Positions 24,847-37,400 of a DNA stretch of 64,000 nt are shown here, in pieces. Under the pieces are notes generated by a model that had not been told where the DNA came from, made no database searches, and was given only the letters and a program-made list of their open reading frames with translations. The position numbers were made by a program, and so were the translations under genes. Source of the DNA: Paramecium tetraurelia (Eukaryota > Ciliophora > Oligohymenophorea > Peniculida > Parameciidae); the NCBI RefSeq assembly GCF_000165425.1, contig NW_001799640.1, positions 277,489 to 341,488 of the forward strand, written 5' to 3'. Within the stretch, counting starts at the first letter, position 1; each line of letters starts with the position of its first letter.

Positions 24847-26515
24847 TCACTCAATTTCTAATTTTCTATACAGCAGATAATAACCCATATGCCAATCTCC
24901 ACCTCCTCTCAAATCCAAAATATTTTCAATTTTCCTCTCTGCAGTCTTGTCATCATCATACCATATCCAATCATCTCCTGAATGATGCACCCAAGCCATA
25001 TAATGTCCAGAGTCAGCCTCTCTTCCAGTATGAGCTACAAATTATACAATTATATACTTAAAACTCCAATCAACTCGTAATTTCCTGTATCCAATCCATA
25101 TCCATGTTTTCTATACAACTAATCATCATGATTCTTGATTTCCTCTTGTAATTTTTTGGCCTTAAATTGCTTGTAGATTTCTCTGGTATCATCAGGCACC
25201 ATCTTACCAGATGCCTCTAAATCCTTTTTGAATTGTTCCAACTCATCTGTTTCCTTGGCAGCCATCTCCAACAGTTTCTTTTTTTCATAATCTCTTCCAG
25301 CTTGCAATACTTGTTGTAATTCTGGAGTGCAGAAATCATATAACTCTAAAATCTTTGGGAATGCCACATTTCTCAAAATTTTGGCCTTCACTCCCTCCTT
25401 GCCCTATACTCCTTGTTTCCAATAAAATCTAACCATCTGGCATAATAAATAACTAGGCTTTAAGAATATTATAAAATATCTTACCAATTTACTAATCCTT
25501 TGTGTTTTCTTATAGATATGGGTCTATTGATCAGTCTCAGAGATCTTCTCCATCTGCTCTTCCAAACTCACTGTAATACCTTCCACCAATGTGTTGACTG
25601 GTTTGCTCTGATTGTCAATAATACACATTAACTTTCTTCCCTTCTCGATAGCCACCTTCTTTGGTTCATCTGGTATGTCTTGATTCTCAATTGTTGATTC
25701 CAGTTCTATTTCAAAGAGTTCTTGGATTAGGTTTTTTACCTTTCCCTCTTCATTCTCGTAGGCGGTCAATGGTTAAATGGTCTAAAGGATGTTTTAAAAG
25801 CATTCGTCAGCGTCTTGTTGCTTGAGTTGCATTTGGTTGTCCCTTTAAGCGAACTCTGGATACAACTAGAAGAAAACCTAGACATATTTGGGAGATGGAT
25901 TACGGCCAGAAAATTCTAAGGCTTAAATGGTTCGCCCTTGAGTTCAAGTTTTTGGAAGACATCCTTTAATGCATTAAAAAACTTGACACTTGATCCCTGT
26001 CCTTGCTTTGTGTTGCTCTTGACGTATTCATTCAACTCGTTGACTCTTCTCAAAATTTAAATTGAGGCATTCATATAGCAAGTATTTCCCAAATTGACCA
26101 ATCCTATTGGTAGAACAATCTATTAAAGTGGAGATTGAAGGACATACCCCTGCTTTCTCCTTCAATAGAATGGCCTTCTATTCTGGAGTGAGATCCTCTT
26201 CAAAAATTTTCTTGCCCTATTTCAAATTTAAAAGATGCTCTTCCCGTGCTCCCATGACCATGATTTGTTGTCCCTAAGATATAAAGGTCTGTCTACATTC
26301 TTGAGATTCAATTTTGAAATGTCCTGGTCCTTTTTCAAGAGGGATCCCTTGATCATAATCTTCTATTTCTCAATGGGGACCTTGAGCAGTTCCTGGAGTG
26401 TCTCCTGGAACTTGAGTACAGTTCCATTGAGATCGATGGGCACATTTTTGTGGATTTCAGTGGTGTATTTGATTTCTATTTGGATTATCTTGCGCTCTTC
26501 CTCTATTTGATCCAT
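24847..26515 (-). CDS. USP14: Ubiquitin carboxyl-terminal hydrolase, USP14/Ubp6 type
   Basis: 513 residues, introns at 25035-25057, 25458-25484, 25878-25903, 26120-26147 and 26274-26296. An N-terminal ubiquitin-like domain (about 10-85, with KLNLKNGQQIMVMGA) is followed by the peptidase: catalytic Cys box IGLVNLGNTCYMNASIQ, QQDADECF, RISKLPSYLLCQMVRFYWK, catalytic His region HTGREADSGHYMAWV and ILDLRGGGDWHMGYYLLY. This is the proteasome-bound deubiquitinase that trims ubiquitin chains as substrates are processed; the ubiquitin-like domain docks on the proteasome. Length matches human USP14 (494). Every intron was placed by family alignment from memory and all give an unbroken frame. Confidence 0.95.
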
Positions 26516-26555
26516 ATTTGATTAAATATTATTTTTAAATAAATTTGTTATTAAA

Positions 26556-27386
26556 ATGAATCCCAATACACCTTTCAATGAACGCTTCCATAAGATTCAG
26601 GAGAAATTGAATTCGATTCCCTTACAACATGATCAATCCAAGGCTCATAGAATAGATACGATTTGCGGCAGGATCACAGCCGTAGAGGAGAGAACTCAAG
26701 ACACAATCACATCTTACAACAGAAAGCTTGTAAGTAGATGAATATATGACTCATTTAGCATTCACTAAAGGACGAGATAGTTCGTTTGTAAAAGCAAATT
26801 GAGGAAGAAAACAATGCCTTCGAAACTCAATTTGAACAAAGAGTAAGAGAGGTTGCAGCATTTGAGAGTCGCATCACAACCAAGTTGGAATAGGAAATAG
26901 CATTGAGAAGAGATGGAAATCTAAAATTGCAAGGATATTTGGATGAGAAGGTTTTCCCATAAATCTCAATATAATAGGTCGTATACTTGAAATCCGATAT
27001 CCAGACTGAAGGCAAGATCAGATAAGAATAGACAGAGAACATTACTACATCTCTAGAGAACGATCTACCAAAATTGTATGACATGGTGAAAACAGAAGGG
27101 TAAGATAGAGAGGACAGTGACAATGGAACTTTGAGGAGAGCAGGAGATGAAATTCGTCGTCTTAATGAAGGTTTGGGAAATCAAAAGAAATTGAGGTACA
27201 TCTTGATCATAGCATTTCATTAGAGAGGAATCAGAAACAGCCATCTTTGAGATGCTCAAAGATCTAGTGTCGAGAGTGAAGAGTGAAATAGAAGAGGAGA
27301 AGAAACTAAGAGAAGAATCTCAAGAATCATTGTTAGGATTACTCGAAGATGCTGCAAATAAAATCTACAGAGCAGCCAAGGATTGA
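26556..27386 (+). CDS. SF-assemblin-like striated fibre protein
   Basis: 248 residues, introns at 26730-26758, 27196-27223 and probably 26951-26977. The protein is almost entirely heptad-repeat coiled coil with the SF-assemblin/beta-giardin pattern: a short N-terminal head, then ERFHKIQEKLNSI, RITAVEERTQDTITSYN, SRITTKLEQEIALRRDGN, LDEKV and a closing EEEKKLREESQESLLGLLED. SF-assemblins build the striated rootlet fibres attached to basal bodies, in line with the heavy basal-body load of a ciliate. The 27-nt middle intron is in frame and free of TGA, so its removal is a judgement based on continuity of the coiled coil. Confidence 0.82.
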
Positions 27387-27417
27387 TTATTCAATGAAAT
27401 AAAATATATAAATATAT

Positions 27418-30400
27418 TCAAATAAATTTTATTGTTTCTAATTTATTTTAATTTCTGATTCTTTAATTTTTTATTTAACCCTTAAATTATCGAGCTATTT
27501 CCCTAATATTATTATGTTTCAAATAATATTCAAAGTTCTTTACCTTGTCAAATCCTTCGAAAATCTCCAAATATTATCCCATCTTCTTACCCTGTTCCTC
27601 TTCCAAATTCTTATTCAGATATAGATACTCCATCGAATTGTCATTCACTTTTATAAATGGCGTAACTACTATCTTTGTTTGTCTTCTCTATTAATCTCTC
27701 ATTTGCTCACTTGTTTTCTTATCTGAATCCTGATTACTCTTATTACTCAACACCGTGTTTTGATGATTCTGCTATCTCGTATTCAATTACATTTATTGAA
27801 CATTTGAGACATTGTTTTAACGTATACTTTGTCTCTCAGCTCTTTAAATCTTACTGATAACATCTAAAATTCTATCTCTCTATTTACTTAAACAAATAAA
27901 CATACAATCTCCTCATCCTTCAAAGCGTCAGTACATGCTTGGAATGTCAATTTACGTTTTCCATATTATTTTGATAACCTGGAGTTTCGATCTAAGGCCA
28001 ATAGTGTACTGTTAAGCACTTCCTTATCGACTTCTTGTTAATTTTCTATAATCTCATCATTGGCACTATCAGCAAAACTTGCTCCTTGTTATTGATATCA
28101 ATTGTTGACTACCTCTGCTATCAAATAGACAACGCTGGTCATCTATTTCTTGGGAGATCATCTGAGTTTTGCACATGTATAAATAGATACTATTCCTTAT
28201 GTCTAGAGATTCCTTTCTTGTGGAGATCTTTCTCTCTATCTTCCTTCTGTATTTCACTCTGTCAGATGGAATGTTCCTTCTATAATTGAGCAACACTTTG
28301 GCTCTATTGGGATATCCACACACCATTCTAAGATTAGACTATGTACTTACGGACACTCTTTGATGATATGAGTTGTCTTGTTGCAAGCTCGGCATGTAAC
28401 ATCAATCAATTCCTGTTTGTTCATAAATGAGATTTATTGCACTAACTCACAATACTTAAACTAGTAATAATACAATCGAGATTTCTACATAATCATTTTG
28501 ATGTTGTTGGAGAATATCTAAAAATTGAGATCTGTCTATTTTTAAGACATAAGAGAACTGATTTGATTTGCATGACATCTAGTAGGCTTAAGATTGAAAG
28601 AATTCCAATACACCAAAAGGAATGCCTTCCTACCTTACTGTCTCAAGGACTTTAACAGTTTACTATTTGTTGTTCATAGTAATGTAAAAGGAAAGACTCC
28701 CATTAGATAGAATATAGAGATACTCACTTGGATCATATTGCTGCCTTTTCAAATATATATTTTACCTCATATATTGTAGATTCAGGAACGAACTTCTCTT
28801 CCACCATGGTTTTGGAGAGAGAAATCAAGAACTATTCACTGAAATTCTGAGTGAGGAAATTTATCTTCGATATCAATTTCATATTTGTATCAATCTTCAT
28901 TTCCTCTGCCAATTGTCTCGGAATCAAATCACTAAATTTGTACACTTCCCTATCATTATCCTCCATCTGATCACTCCATAAATACTCAAAGTATTTCCTA
29001 ATCTTCTCAGCTAAGTGTTTGTTGATTCCCTTAATGCGAATAAATTTCTTTAAATTATTCATATCAGTCCTCACTTAAAAACTTCTCCTATTCCACTCTG
29101 CATATATCGTGTTTATATTCCCTATTGAATATCCAAATACTCCTACTGCTGACAATGCCATTCCCACAGCAAATACTCTCTCCCTCAAGTTCTATGGAGT
29201 GATATCGCCGTATCCTATTGTCGTCATTGTTATTATGCTCCAATAAAATGAATGCAAATATTAGTTAAACCAATATTCATCTTCTATATTCTGTACTTTA
29301 ATCCAAGAATTCCCACTTGGATCTCCTGTCGATCCTACTAAAAACCAAAGACAAGCTGAAAAATGAGCAGCTGCCAATATCGTGTAAACCAATTTAATTA
29401 AATCGAAGATAACTATCTAAATTGCTGTTAATTCTAATCTGTCGAATAACGTTCTTGAGAACTTTTTAATTTGAAACACCTTTAATATAATCACCAAATC
29501 CAAGTATTCTAAATCAAATCTTAAACTTACAAAATATGGGATTATCACAAAGATATCAAACAAAAATGCTAATTGTATATTGTCAATTTTACATGATCGA
29601 AAATAGTTCTTAGCTATCAAATATCTATTCTCTATGACTGCTCCCTTATTGTAATAGCATGTGTTGAATTTCAATAGTATCTCAAGCATAAATGAGTATG
29701 ATGGTAAGACATCAAAAATGATCTATCTTGCTTATTGAAGATCATCATTCGTACTATCGTCAAATTTAAAAGCTATTTTGGCTGATACATAAAGCACGTT
29801 AATATTCAAAATGGTCAATATGTATATATTCCACCAAATAGATGCCAGTGATTCCGGTCTCAAAATCAGTCTCTAATTCCCAAAATAGATTTTTAAGAGT
29901 TTAGTTTTTCTGATTGGGACTAAAATCCTCTGGCTCAAAAAATATATCAATTTCTGGAATCCTGTTGGTTTCTAGAAAATAAACAAATTTATCACTATTT
30001 TTACTTCGTACTTAAAGAAGTTGCGCAGCTGATAGAATTCAAAATCTGCTGAAACGTCCCCTATTATGTCAAATACATTCTTCTTAATTAATTTAAAGCT
30101 TGTTGCGAAATTTGATTTTGTTATAAAACTAATAAATCGCAATGTAATCATAAGTATCTCCAAAGCCTTGGTTTTCCAAATTTTATTACTGAAACCAAAG
30201 TTTTCGATAGAGTTGTGACTTTCTGATTAGATTGGGCTGTCCTCCTTATAATTAAGCATGGGTTTATTAGTTTGAAAACTAACTGCTCTCATTCTTTATT
30301 ATCGTGCACTCGTTGTGCTCAATCTAAGTAAGCAATTGGAAATACTTATTTTTTGATTCAATGATTATGCTCGCAAGATCAACTTGTCTATGTGTCCTTG

Positions 30401-30557
30401 AGTTCTAATTCTCATACAAATTTATTTCTTGGTCTTATTCAGTCACTTTTAATAGAGATCGAACAGAATGACCATAATTCTCAAGGTCCAATTTATCCTC
30501 TTGTAATGATAAAATTCAATGATTACAAATTTCAGTATTGAGATGATTAATTTTCAT
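27418..30557 (-). CDS. Cyclic-nucleotide-gated-type K+ channel with C-terminal zinc knuckle
   Basis: About 986 residues; introns placed at 27880-27905, 28085-28112, 28328-28350, 28461-28488, 28741-28765, 30324-30345 and 30500-30526, with a further possible in-frame one near 29970-30005. A cytosolic N-terminus is followed by six transmembrane segments and a K+-selective pore (TMTTIGYGDITPQN), the C-linker (FIRIKGINKHLAEKIRKYF, DLIPRQLAEEM) and a cyclic-nucleotide-binding domain (LYILSNGSLSFYI) whose phosphate cassette (FGVLEFF) lacks the usual Arg. After it comes a CCHC-like motif (CRACNKTTHIIKECP) and a long polar tail. It belongs to the ciliate CNG/EAG-like channel expansion that shapes membrane potential and swimming. 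Convergent with the SF-assemblin gene, 31 bp apart. Confidence 0.9.
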
Positions 30558-30591
30558 TAAAAAAGTTATTAAATTAATACTATGCAATAGG

Positions 30592-30918
30592 AATTATTTT
30601 CTCTTCATAAAAAGCAACCTCTAAGAGAAATCAAATAAATTTAAATTGATTGATGAGATTGGCTCCAACTAATTAGAGTAGGAATTGATTATTCATGAAT
30701 TAACACTCTAAGTGCATTTTAAGCACTGACTTTAATCCAAACACCAAGGATTCATTATTCTCAAAAGATAGAAATTTTGAAGTAACAATATCGTAATTAA
30801 TGTCACTATTTTGTTATTAAAGAACTTATATCATAGTTTCTCTTATTTGGGTGATGAATACCAATATAATAATTTGAGCATAAATAAAAAGGAGTTTATG
30901 CTTGAATTCTTCAATTGA
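30592..30918 (+). CDS. Possible short gene, structure unresolved
   Basis: Several short frames look coding (FSLHKKQPLREIKQ near the start; YHSFSYLGDEYQYNNLS then INKKEFMLEFFN before TGA 30916-30918), but I could not join them with convincing introns. It could be a small unknown gene divergent from the K+ channel (34 bp apart), or a remnant. No domain recognised. Confidence 0.25.
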
Positions 30919-31691
30919 GCATAATATTAAATGAAAATATATCAATTAATATATTTATAGATATAATCAGTTATTAATATGGTATTTAATATAAGTTTAA
31001 AGTAATTATTAAGTATTTTAATTAAAATTATTATTACATATGTTCCTTAGATAGTAATCAATAGATTGAAAAATTTTGTTCTTCATTCCTTATGGTAATT
31101 TAGATTATGAACTCAAAAAGGGAGATCGTTTAGACTAAGAGTTAAGAACAATAATGAATTTATTATTAAGGTAATAATGGTTATGGGATAATTGGCTGAG
31201 TAAAATTATATTTTTTTATTTATCAATTAATAACCTAGTTATGGCTTGTGTTTTTAACTTGGAAACTCTACAAAAATCTATTGTGGAATGAATGAGGTTT
31301 GGATGATTTCGTTATTTTCAATTATAAAACATGTCATATAAATTTGACAATTTTGCATATGATAATATTATATAGTAAAGAATATGGAAATACTAATATT
31401 TGAAATAAAACAAAAAAGGTCAGAAAACATTAATTAATACATATCAAACATTCATTAACTAATATATTAACTTATAAGTAAAATAAAAGTTTGTGTGTGT
31501 GTATTAGAGAGAAGGGAATTAAATTAGGATCCAAATTTAATCATTAGTAAGAACAAAATACTAAGGAAGTATAATTTACATTTAATTAAATGGGTGTAAC
31601 AGACATATGTTTGTGGGAAAGTTGTGGAGTCTGAGGAGGTGGTTTAGGTGGTAGTCTAGAATAGTTGAGTTTATAATATTTATATATAATT
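30919..31691. other. AT-rich intergenic stretch
   Basis: No coding frame stands out on either strand. A short TG run (gtgtgtgtgt) occurs at about 31493-31502. It presumably carries the promoter of the downstream kinase gene. Confidence 0.45.
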
Positions 31692-34470
31692 ATGATTGCT
31701 GAGGTCCAGAGTAATGAAGATCTATAAGTAATGTGTAGAATCTGCGAAAAAAAAGTAAGAGTGTACAATTACAAGTGTAGACGGATGCTACATTGATTGA
31801 GAATCATTTGGTTAATTGTTAACAAATCTTTGAAGCTAGAAAGCAATTGCATTAATTGGATGTGTAAATTTAGAAGTTGGCCGAGTTGGCACAAAACTGC
31901 TTTCGCACATTAAATACAAAATACCAAATTCACAAGTCCAAACAGGCTAGGTACACAAACAACGAGAATCGAGGGATGCGTAACAGTGCTCCGTTGAAAT
32001 TGAATCAACCAGAAGATTGTGCAAGTGAGGATACGGGTTCAAGAACAAACAAGGTGAGTGTAAACGTGTATAATGGTAGTGTACTGTGAAGTCGAGGTTT
32101 GCGAATTTGGGAACAAGCTTGGCAGATGATGAGCCCGATGAACCTGAGTAAAAATCTGTGATTTAGGTTGTGGAAGAGAATATTACGGGGGAGGATCTGG
32201 AACGAATAATGAAACAACAGATCAAGTTGTCAAAGAAAATAGAGTAGTAGAAACAAGGAGTTAAGTTTGCGCATTCTCCTTCTCCGGAAATCAAATAAAT
32301 AAGTTCTCCATTATCGAATGGAATGGGGAGTCCCTTCTCTCTTGAGTACAACGTTGTGTTTATAAATTAGTGATAATACAGAAATTTTAAAAGATTTGAG
32401 ATTACAGTTAAACTCTCTCTCCATAATTACTAAATATACTGAAGAAACTCTTAAAACCCATCATGGCACTCAGTCAATTTAATTTGATCTAAAAATACAG
32501 GTGGAATTGTTCAACATCAAACATACACTCCAAAAAGAAGTACAAGATCTAATAAAAATGACTTTGAAGCTAATTGAAGTAAAATTGAAAAATATTTTAT
32601 AATTTTAGGAAAAGGTTTAATGTACATAAAAAATTTCGAGATTACAAAAACTCATATCCGAAGAAGAAAAGCTTGAAAACCTCACTTCTCCACTCCGTAT
32701 GAAGATCTCCAAAGTTGAAACTGGAAATCGCAGAACTTCTTTGGGTAATTCTTTACAAGAACATTTTGAAATGTTCAAAAATAGTTCGACTGGATCCAAA
32801 TGGTTGAATAAGTAAAATATCATATCCAATTTTGAAAACACTCACTAAGTGTAATCCAAGACGTTTACTGAAGGTGTAGGAAAAGATTGTATTTTCTCAA
32901 AGTGCTTGAGTGAATCTGAGGATGGTGGAGCAAGCAGCAGTGAATCAGAATCAGAAGAAGTATCAGATAAGGAAGACAAAAAGAATATCACTAAGAAATC
33001 ACTAGAGGAATCTTTTGAAATGGAAGATTTTGTTTAACAATCCAAAAGCAATGTAATTTCATTTAAAGATTTAAATTAAAATTTAATTAACATGGTTGAT
33101 AAGTGTGATTTCGATAATGAGAAGGAATAGAAAGTTAAGGGGTATTACAGTGATGGAGATTTCAAAACTACCAAATTAGTCAAGAACAAACAATTGTAAA
33201 CCATAATATTATTAAATATGTTAGATTGAATGTAACTCTTCAGGATTTTGAATTTATCCAGGTTTTGGGTGTTGGAGCATTTGGGGCAGTGTGGTTGGTC
33301 TCTAAGAAGAAGACTAAGGATTATTATGCAATGAAAGTGATAGATTGTAGAAATAAGAATATGAATGAAATTTAGAATTTGAGAGCTGAAAAAAACGTCT
33401 TTGAAATTTTAGAGGGTGATTTTGTAGTCAAAGCCTATTATTCCTTTATTTAAGACAATTGTCTGTTGTTCCTATTAGAATATATGATGGGGGGGGATTT
33501 TAGCCAAGTGCTGTTTCAATATGGACGTATTTCTGAATCAGTGGCTAAATTTTATCTGGCTGAATTGCTATTGGCGATTGAATCATTACACAAGAAAGGT
33601 ATAATTCATAGAGATTTGAAACCACAAAATATCCTATTAGATGCACAGGGTCATCTAAAATTAGCCGATTTTGGTTTGTCTGAAATTGCCTTAGTGTAGA
33701 AGATAAGGGAAGGCAAGGATGGAATTAATTGTTCAATTGACCCTGAAGCCTTACCAATGAACGTTTCGAAGAGAAACATCAAAACAAAATGCAATATTGA
33801 ATTTCATTTACAAAAGACTACTAGCAAGACCAGTATTTAGGAGCGAACGCAATCAGGGAAAAGATAGAATAGAATAATTGGAACTCCCGATTACATTCCC
33901 CCTGAGGTTATTTGTGGATTGTCCATATCTAACTTTTCAATAGATTGGTGGGCATTTGGAGTGATAGCCTATGAATTTTTAGTAGGAATTCCACCATTTA
34001 ATGATTCTAGCATTCCGAAAGTGTTCGAGAATATAATTAATAGATTTATAGAATGGCCAGAGATAGGCAGTGGAGAAGACATGATGAGTTAGGATGCTTA
34101 CGAATTAATCAATTCATTATTGGAACCATAATACCATATGAGACTCGGAGAGAAGGGTGCTGATGAAGTGAAATCTCATAAATTCTTCGATGGGATTGAT
34201 TGGAATAACATCAGAAATTAGGAGGCTCCCATGATTCCAATAAGAGATTTGGATCAATTAGAGGAGGAGGAGAGCAATATCACGAAGAAGAAGAATGAGG
34301 AGGTGAAAATGAAGGACAGATTGCAATCAGTGCAAGTCTCCCATGATGGAAATCTAGATGACGTGGCTAACCTAACCAGAGTTGATCTCCTGGCCAAGAT
34401 TAGTTAGAAGGATGCTGAAAATGTAATGAAAAAAAGATCAATTCGGAAGACTATTTAACAATTTCTATGA
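31692..34470 (+). CDS. Rim15/Greatwall-like AGC protein kinase with N-terminal zinc finger
   Basis: 878 residues; introns at 31755-31780, 32060-32091, 32346-32370, 32579-32608 (in-frame, likely) and 33196-33224. Removing the first intron gives MCRICEKKTDATLIENHLVNC, a C2HC finger like that of plant IREH/Rim15 kinases. A coiled, serine-rich middle part leads to the kinase at about 500-830: GVGAFGAVWLV, AMKVIDC, IHRDLKPQNILLD, DFGLSE, then an insert of about 65 residues before GTPDYIPPEV, the split catalytic domain typical of Greatwall/Rim15/MAST. Relatives act through endosulfine-type inhibitors of PP2A; the target here is unknown. The stop lies 13 nt before the next gene's ATG. Confidence 0.9.
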
Positions 34471-34483
34471 TTAATATATACTC

Positions 34484-37400
34484 ATGTTAAAGTACTTTCA
34501 TGATTTATCCGATGAATATGCCAAAAGTACATACAACCCTCAAACTATGAGTGAGTGCATCTAGGGTGTGTATGAGTATCTGAAGTAAGAGAAGAACGAA
34601 GATCAATTCGTCATCAACAATGGAGGAATAAAACTCATCCATCAATCTTAATGGCATTTCGAAAAGTAATACTCAATCTGTTTAACATTCAATCCTCAAG
34701 GAGATGGAACGCTCTTCTAATTTTCATCCTCTCATGTCGATGGCAAAAGAATAATCGCCAATGGAGTTCATTGTTATATAATGGCTGGGGTAGTATTCTA
34801 TAAGAATGTGTACCAGAGATTCACTCTAGAGAAGGTTATTGTGGAGGATTACTCTTCCAATAATAAGTTGGGGGACGTCATCATGGATGGGTGGAACGAA
34901 CTAATTATTTCACATGAATGTGGAAAACTATATTCCAGACCAAAGTTTATATATTCAATTAATCAGAAAAAAAACACTTTGCAGATTGAGTATCCCAAAA
35001 TCAGGAATCAGAATCTTGAGCTCCTCTACTTCTAGCACATTAAGTGCAAAGTCAAGGAGATCTCCGTTTATAGTGAAGTCGTGGATCTCCATCTGAAATC
35101 CCCCTTTTATTCAAATCTACCCATTGTACGATCCTCACCAAACCTAAAGAGTCAAAGACCGAATCCAGAATGTAGTTTATGAACTCTAAGGAAACACCAA
35201 AATGACATCCTCTTTGCAGAAGTATGATTTTGTAGAATATGGTGGTATTAAAATATTAATTCCACTTTTCAATCTAATTCAATATTATGATCACTCTAAA
35301 ATTGATGATTTGTTCGAAATCCTACTCTACACTCTTTTGCAGGATAGTCAAATCAACAAAAATCAAATTACTGATATGAAACTATTCCAATAGATAGCCT
35401 AAATTATCAAGGTAGACATCCCTAATCTCAGTTAAATTTTATAAATCAAACAGTAAGTATAGGATTAAGACATATTGAATCAGCTCTTGCTTTTAATTAT
35501 TGATGTCAATTTCATTAAACGAGTCACCGATTAATAGCAATACTGCATCTTGTTACAATAATTCTACATCAATGATCATCAGCAATACTTAAAAGTCACC
35601 TCAATCTAGTATCTGGCTCAATTATTGGTGAGTGTCAATTAGAAAAGCCAAATCCAAGATCAAATTCTATAAATTATGATCTACTCCTGTCAATATAACT
35701 TTAATACTTTGAAAGAACAATTCAAACTCTTCTTAAAAGTAGCTGAAGCATCAACAATTGAACTTAAAATTAAAGCCGTTCAAAGTGCAACTAGATTGGT
35801 TTCTGACTTATTCAGAGATGACTAAGACAACTTTATTGTTTTTAGAGATCATAACATTCAAAATAAGATCCTAAATGACATCCTTCTTCTCTTGCAAACT
35901 GATAGTATGGATTGCTTGGTGGCAACTATCACATTATTGGGACAAATGCTTTATGGAACTAATGATCTCTTAAGTTAAGGGATGATCTCCTACATTTCTA
36001 AGGCAATTTGTGTAACCAATAACTTTGATAACTTGTTGAATGTGTTGACCTAATTACTGAAGATTAATTGCTTAAGTGTTGAAATTCTTTAGCACTTATA
36101 CTCTTAAACCAAGTAATAAAATATCCTCGAATACTATCTTAATTATGTGAAGAAGATTACGATTGAATAATAACAACTCATACTCTAACAATATTCAATA
36201 TGGTTTTTGGATCAATTGAAGTTTGAATCAAATGAGAGACTCTTAGAGATTTTTGTTTATCTTCTAAAATAGAATCCTCGATTCATGTTTTAAACTTTGA
36301 TTCATTTTCAAATTAGAAAGGATGTGTCAGCACTCATCACTGTAGTCACTGAAGCAATAGAATAGTTCAATGAGGAACAAATATATCAAGTCTAACAGAT
36401 AATGTTCCAGATATATTTCTCAGTTCAATCATTCAAAAACTTTGAAGTGTTCTTAACTAAACTGATGAGACATGTAATCTCTTTAGAAAATGAGTAAGAA
36501 CTATCCAAAATGGTTGAACAAAAAGAACTGCCCTTTGCCATTCAAAAGATTATCAACTTAAGTTTTCCTCTTGATAAGTTGAAAGAATGGTTACTCTATT
36601 TTACCAAACTCTTTTAATAGACTTAATCTCAACGCACAGAAGCGAGTTAAAGCTTTATGATCCAAATAATTGATTTACTCAAAGCAATTCAATCATAGAG
36701 TTAGGACGAATAGGTAAAGGAGAGTATTGAATAATTCCTTACTCAAAATGAGCTAATTCTTCAATCACTCGCAGAACAATAGGTGCAAGTATTTGATTCG
36801 ATTAAATTTTAAGAAGATTTTTAAGTTATCCAAGAACAGTTGTTGATTAAATGGACTCAGGAACAGCAATAGATCAAGATGAATCAATCAGAAGAATTAT
36901 CTAAATTAACAGATGAAATCAATCAGGCTGCAGCATAGATGGAAGTGTCTGTTTACAAATTGATGAATAAAACCAGAAAAATCAGAGAAAGGTGGTGTAA
37001 GCTTTGGCACAATTTACGAATTACTGTATATAGACCATAGGAATGCAAATTTCAAGTGGATGAATAAATTGATCATGATTACCAATTCCATGAGAATCCT
37101 TATTACATCAATAAAATTGAGAAATACATCAATAAATGTTACTCTCGTCCAATATTAAAAATAAAGTTTAAAAAGAATCCTGAATTTGAGAATGATGCTT
37201 AAGTGCCTCTGGAAAAGAAGTAGCAGTACAAATGCTTTTGGCTAAAGAGTTTGTACTTAAAACAAGGAGGTGTCACAATAGGAGAGGACAAGATAACATT
37301 CTCCTATTACTCGTACTCTTAATAAGCGAATCACATTACCTTGTTGCCCCACACGATACCAAATCACCAAGCCATTCAAGAAATCGTGGAAGAGGAATCA

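Noticed and set aside
26827-27259. Minus-strand ORFs of 98 and 64 codons
   Set aside because: They are shadows of the SF-assemblin-like coiled coil on the + strand, which has the consistent frame and introns.
31490-31503. TG dinucleotide run as a telomere or origin signal
   Set aside because: Too short, and unlike ciliate telomere repeats (CCCCAA/CCCAAA). Treated as a simple repeat.
34484-35190. A 19-nt intron at about 35180 in BEACH protein 1
   Set aside because: Joining its flanks creates an in-frame TGA; another splice arrangement must be used, so I left the site unresolved.
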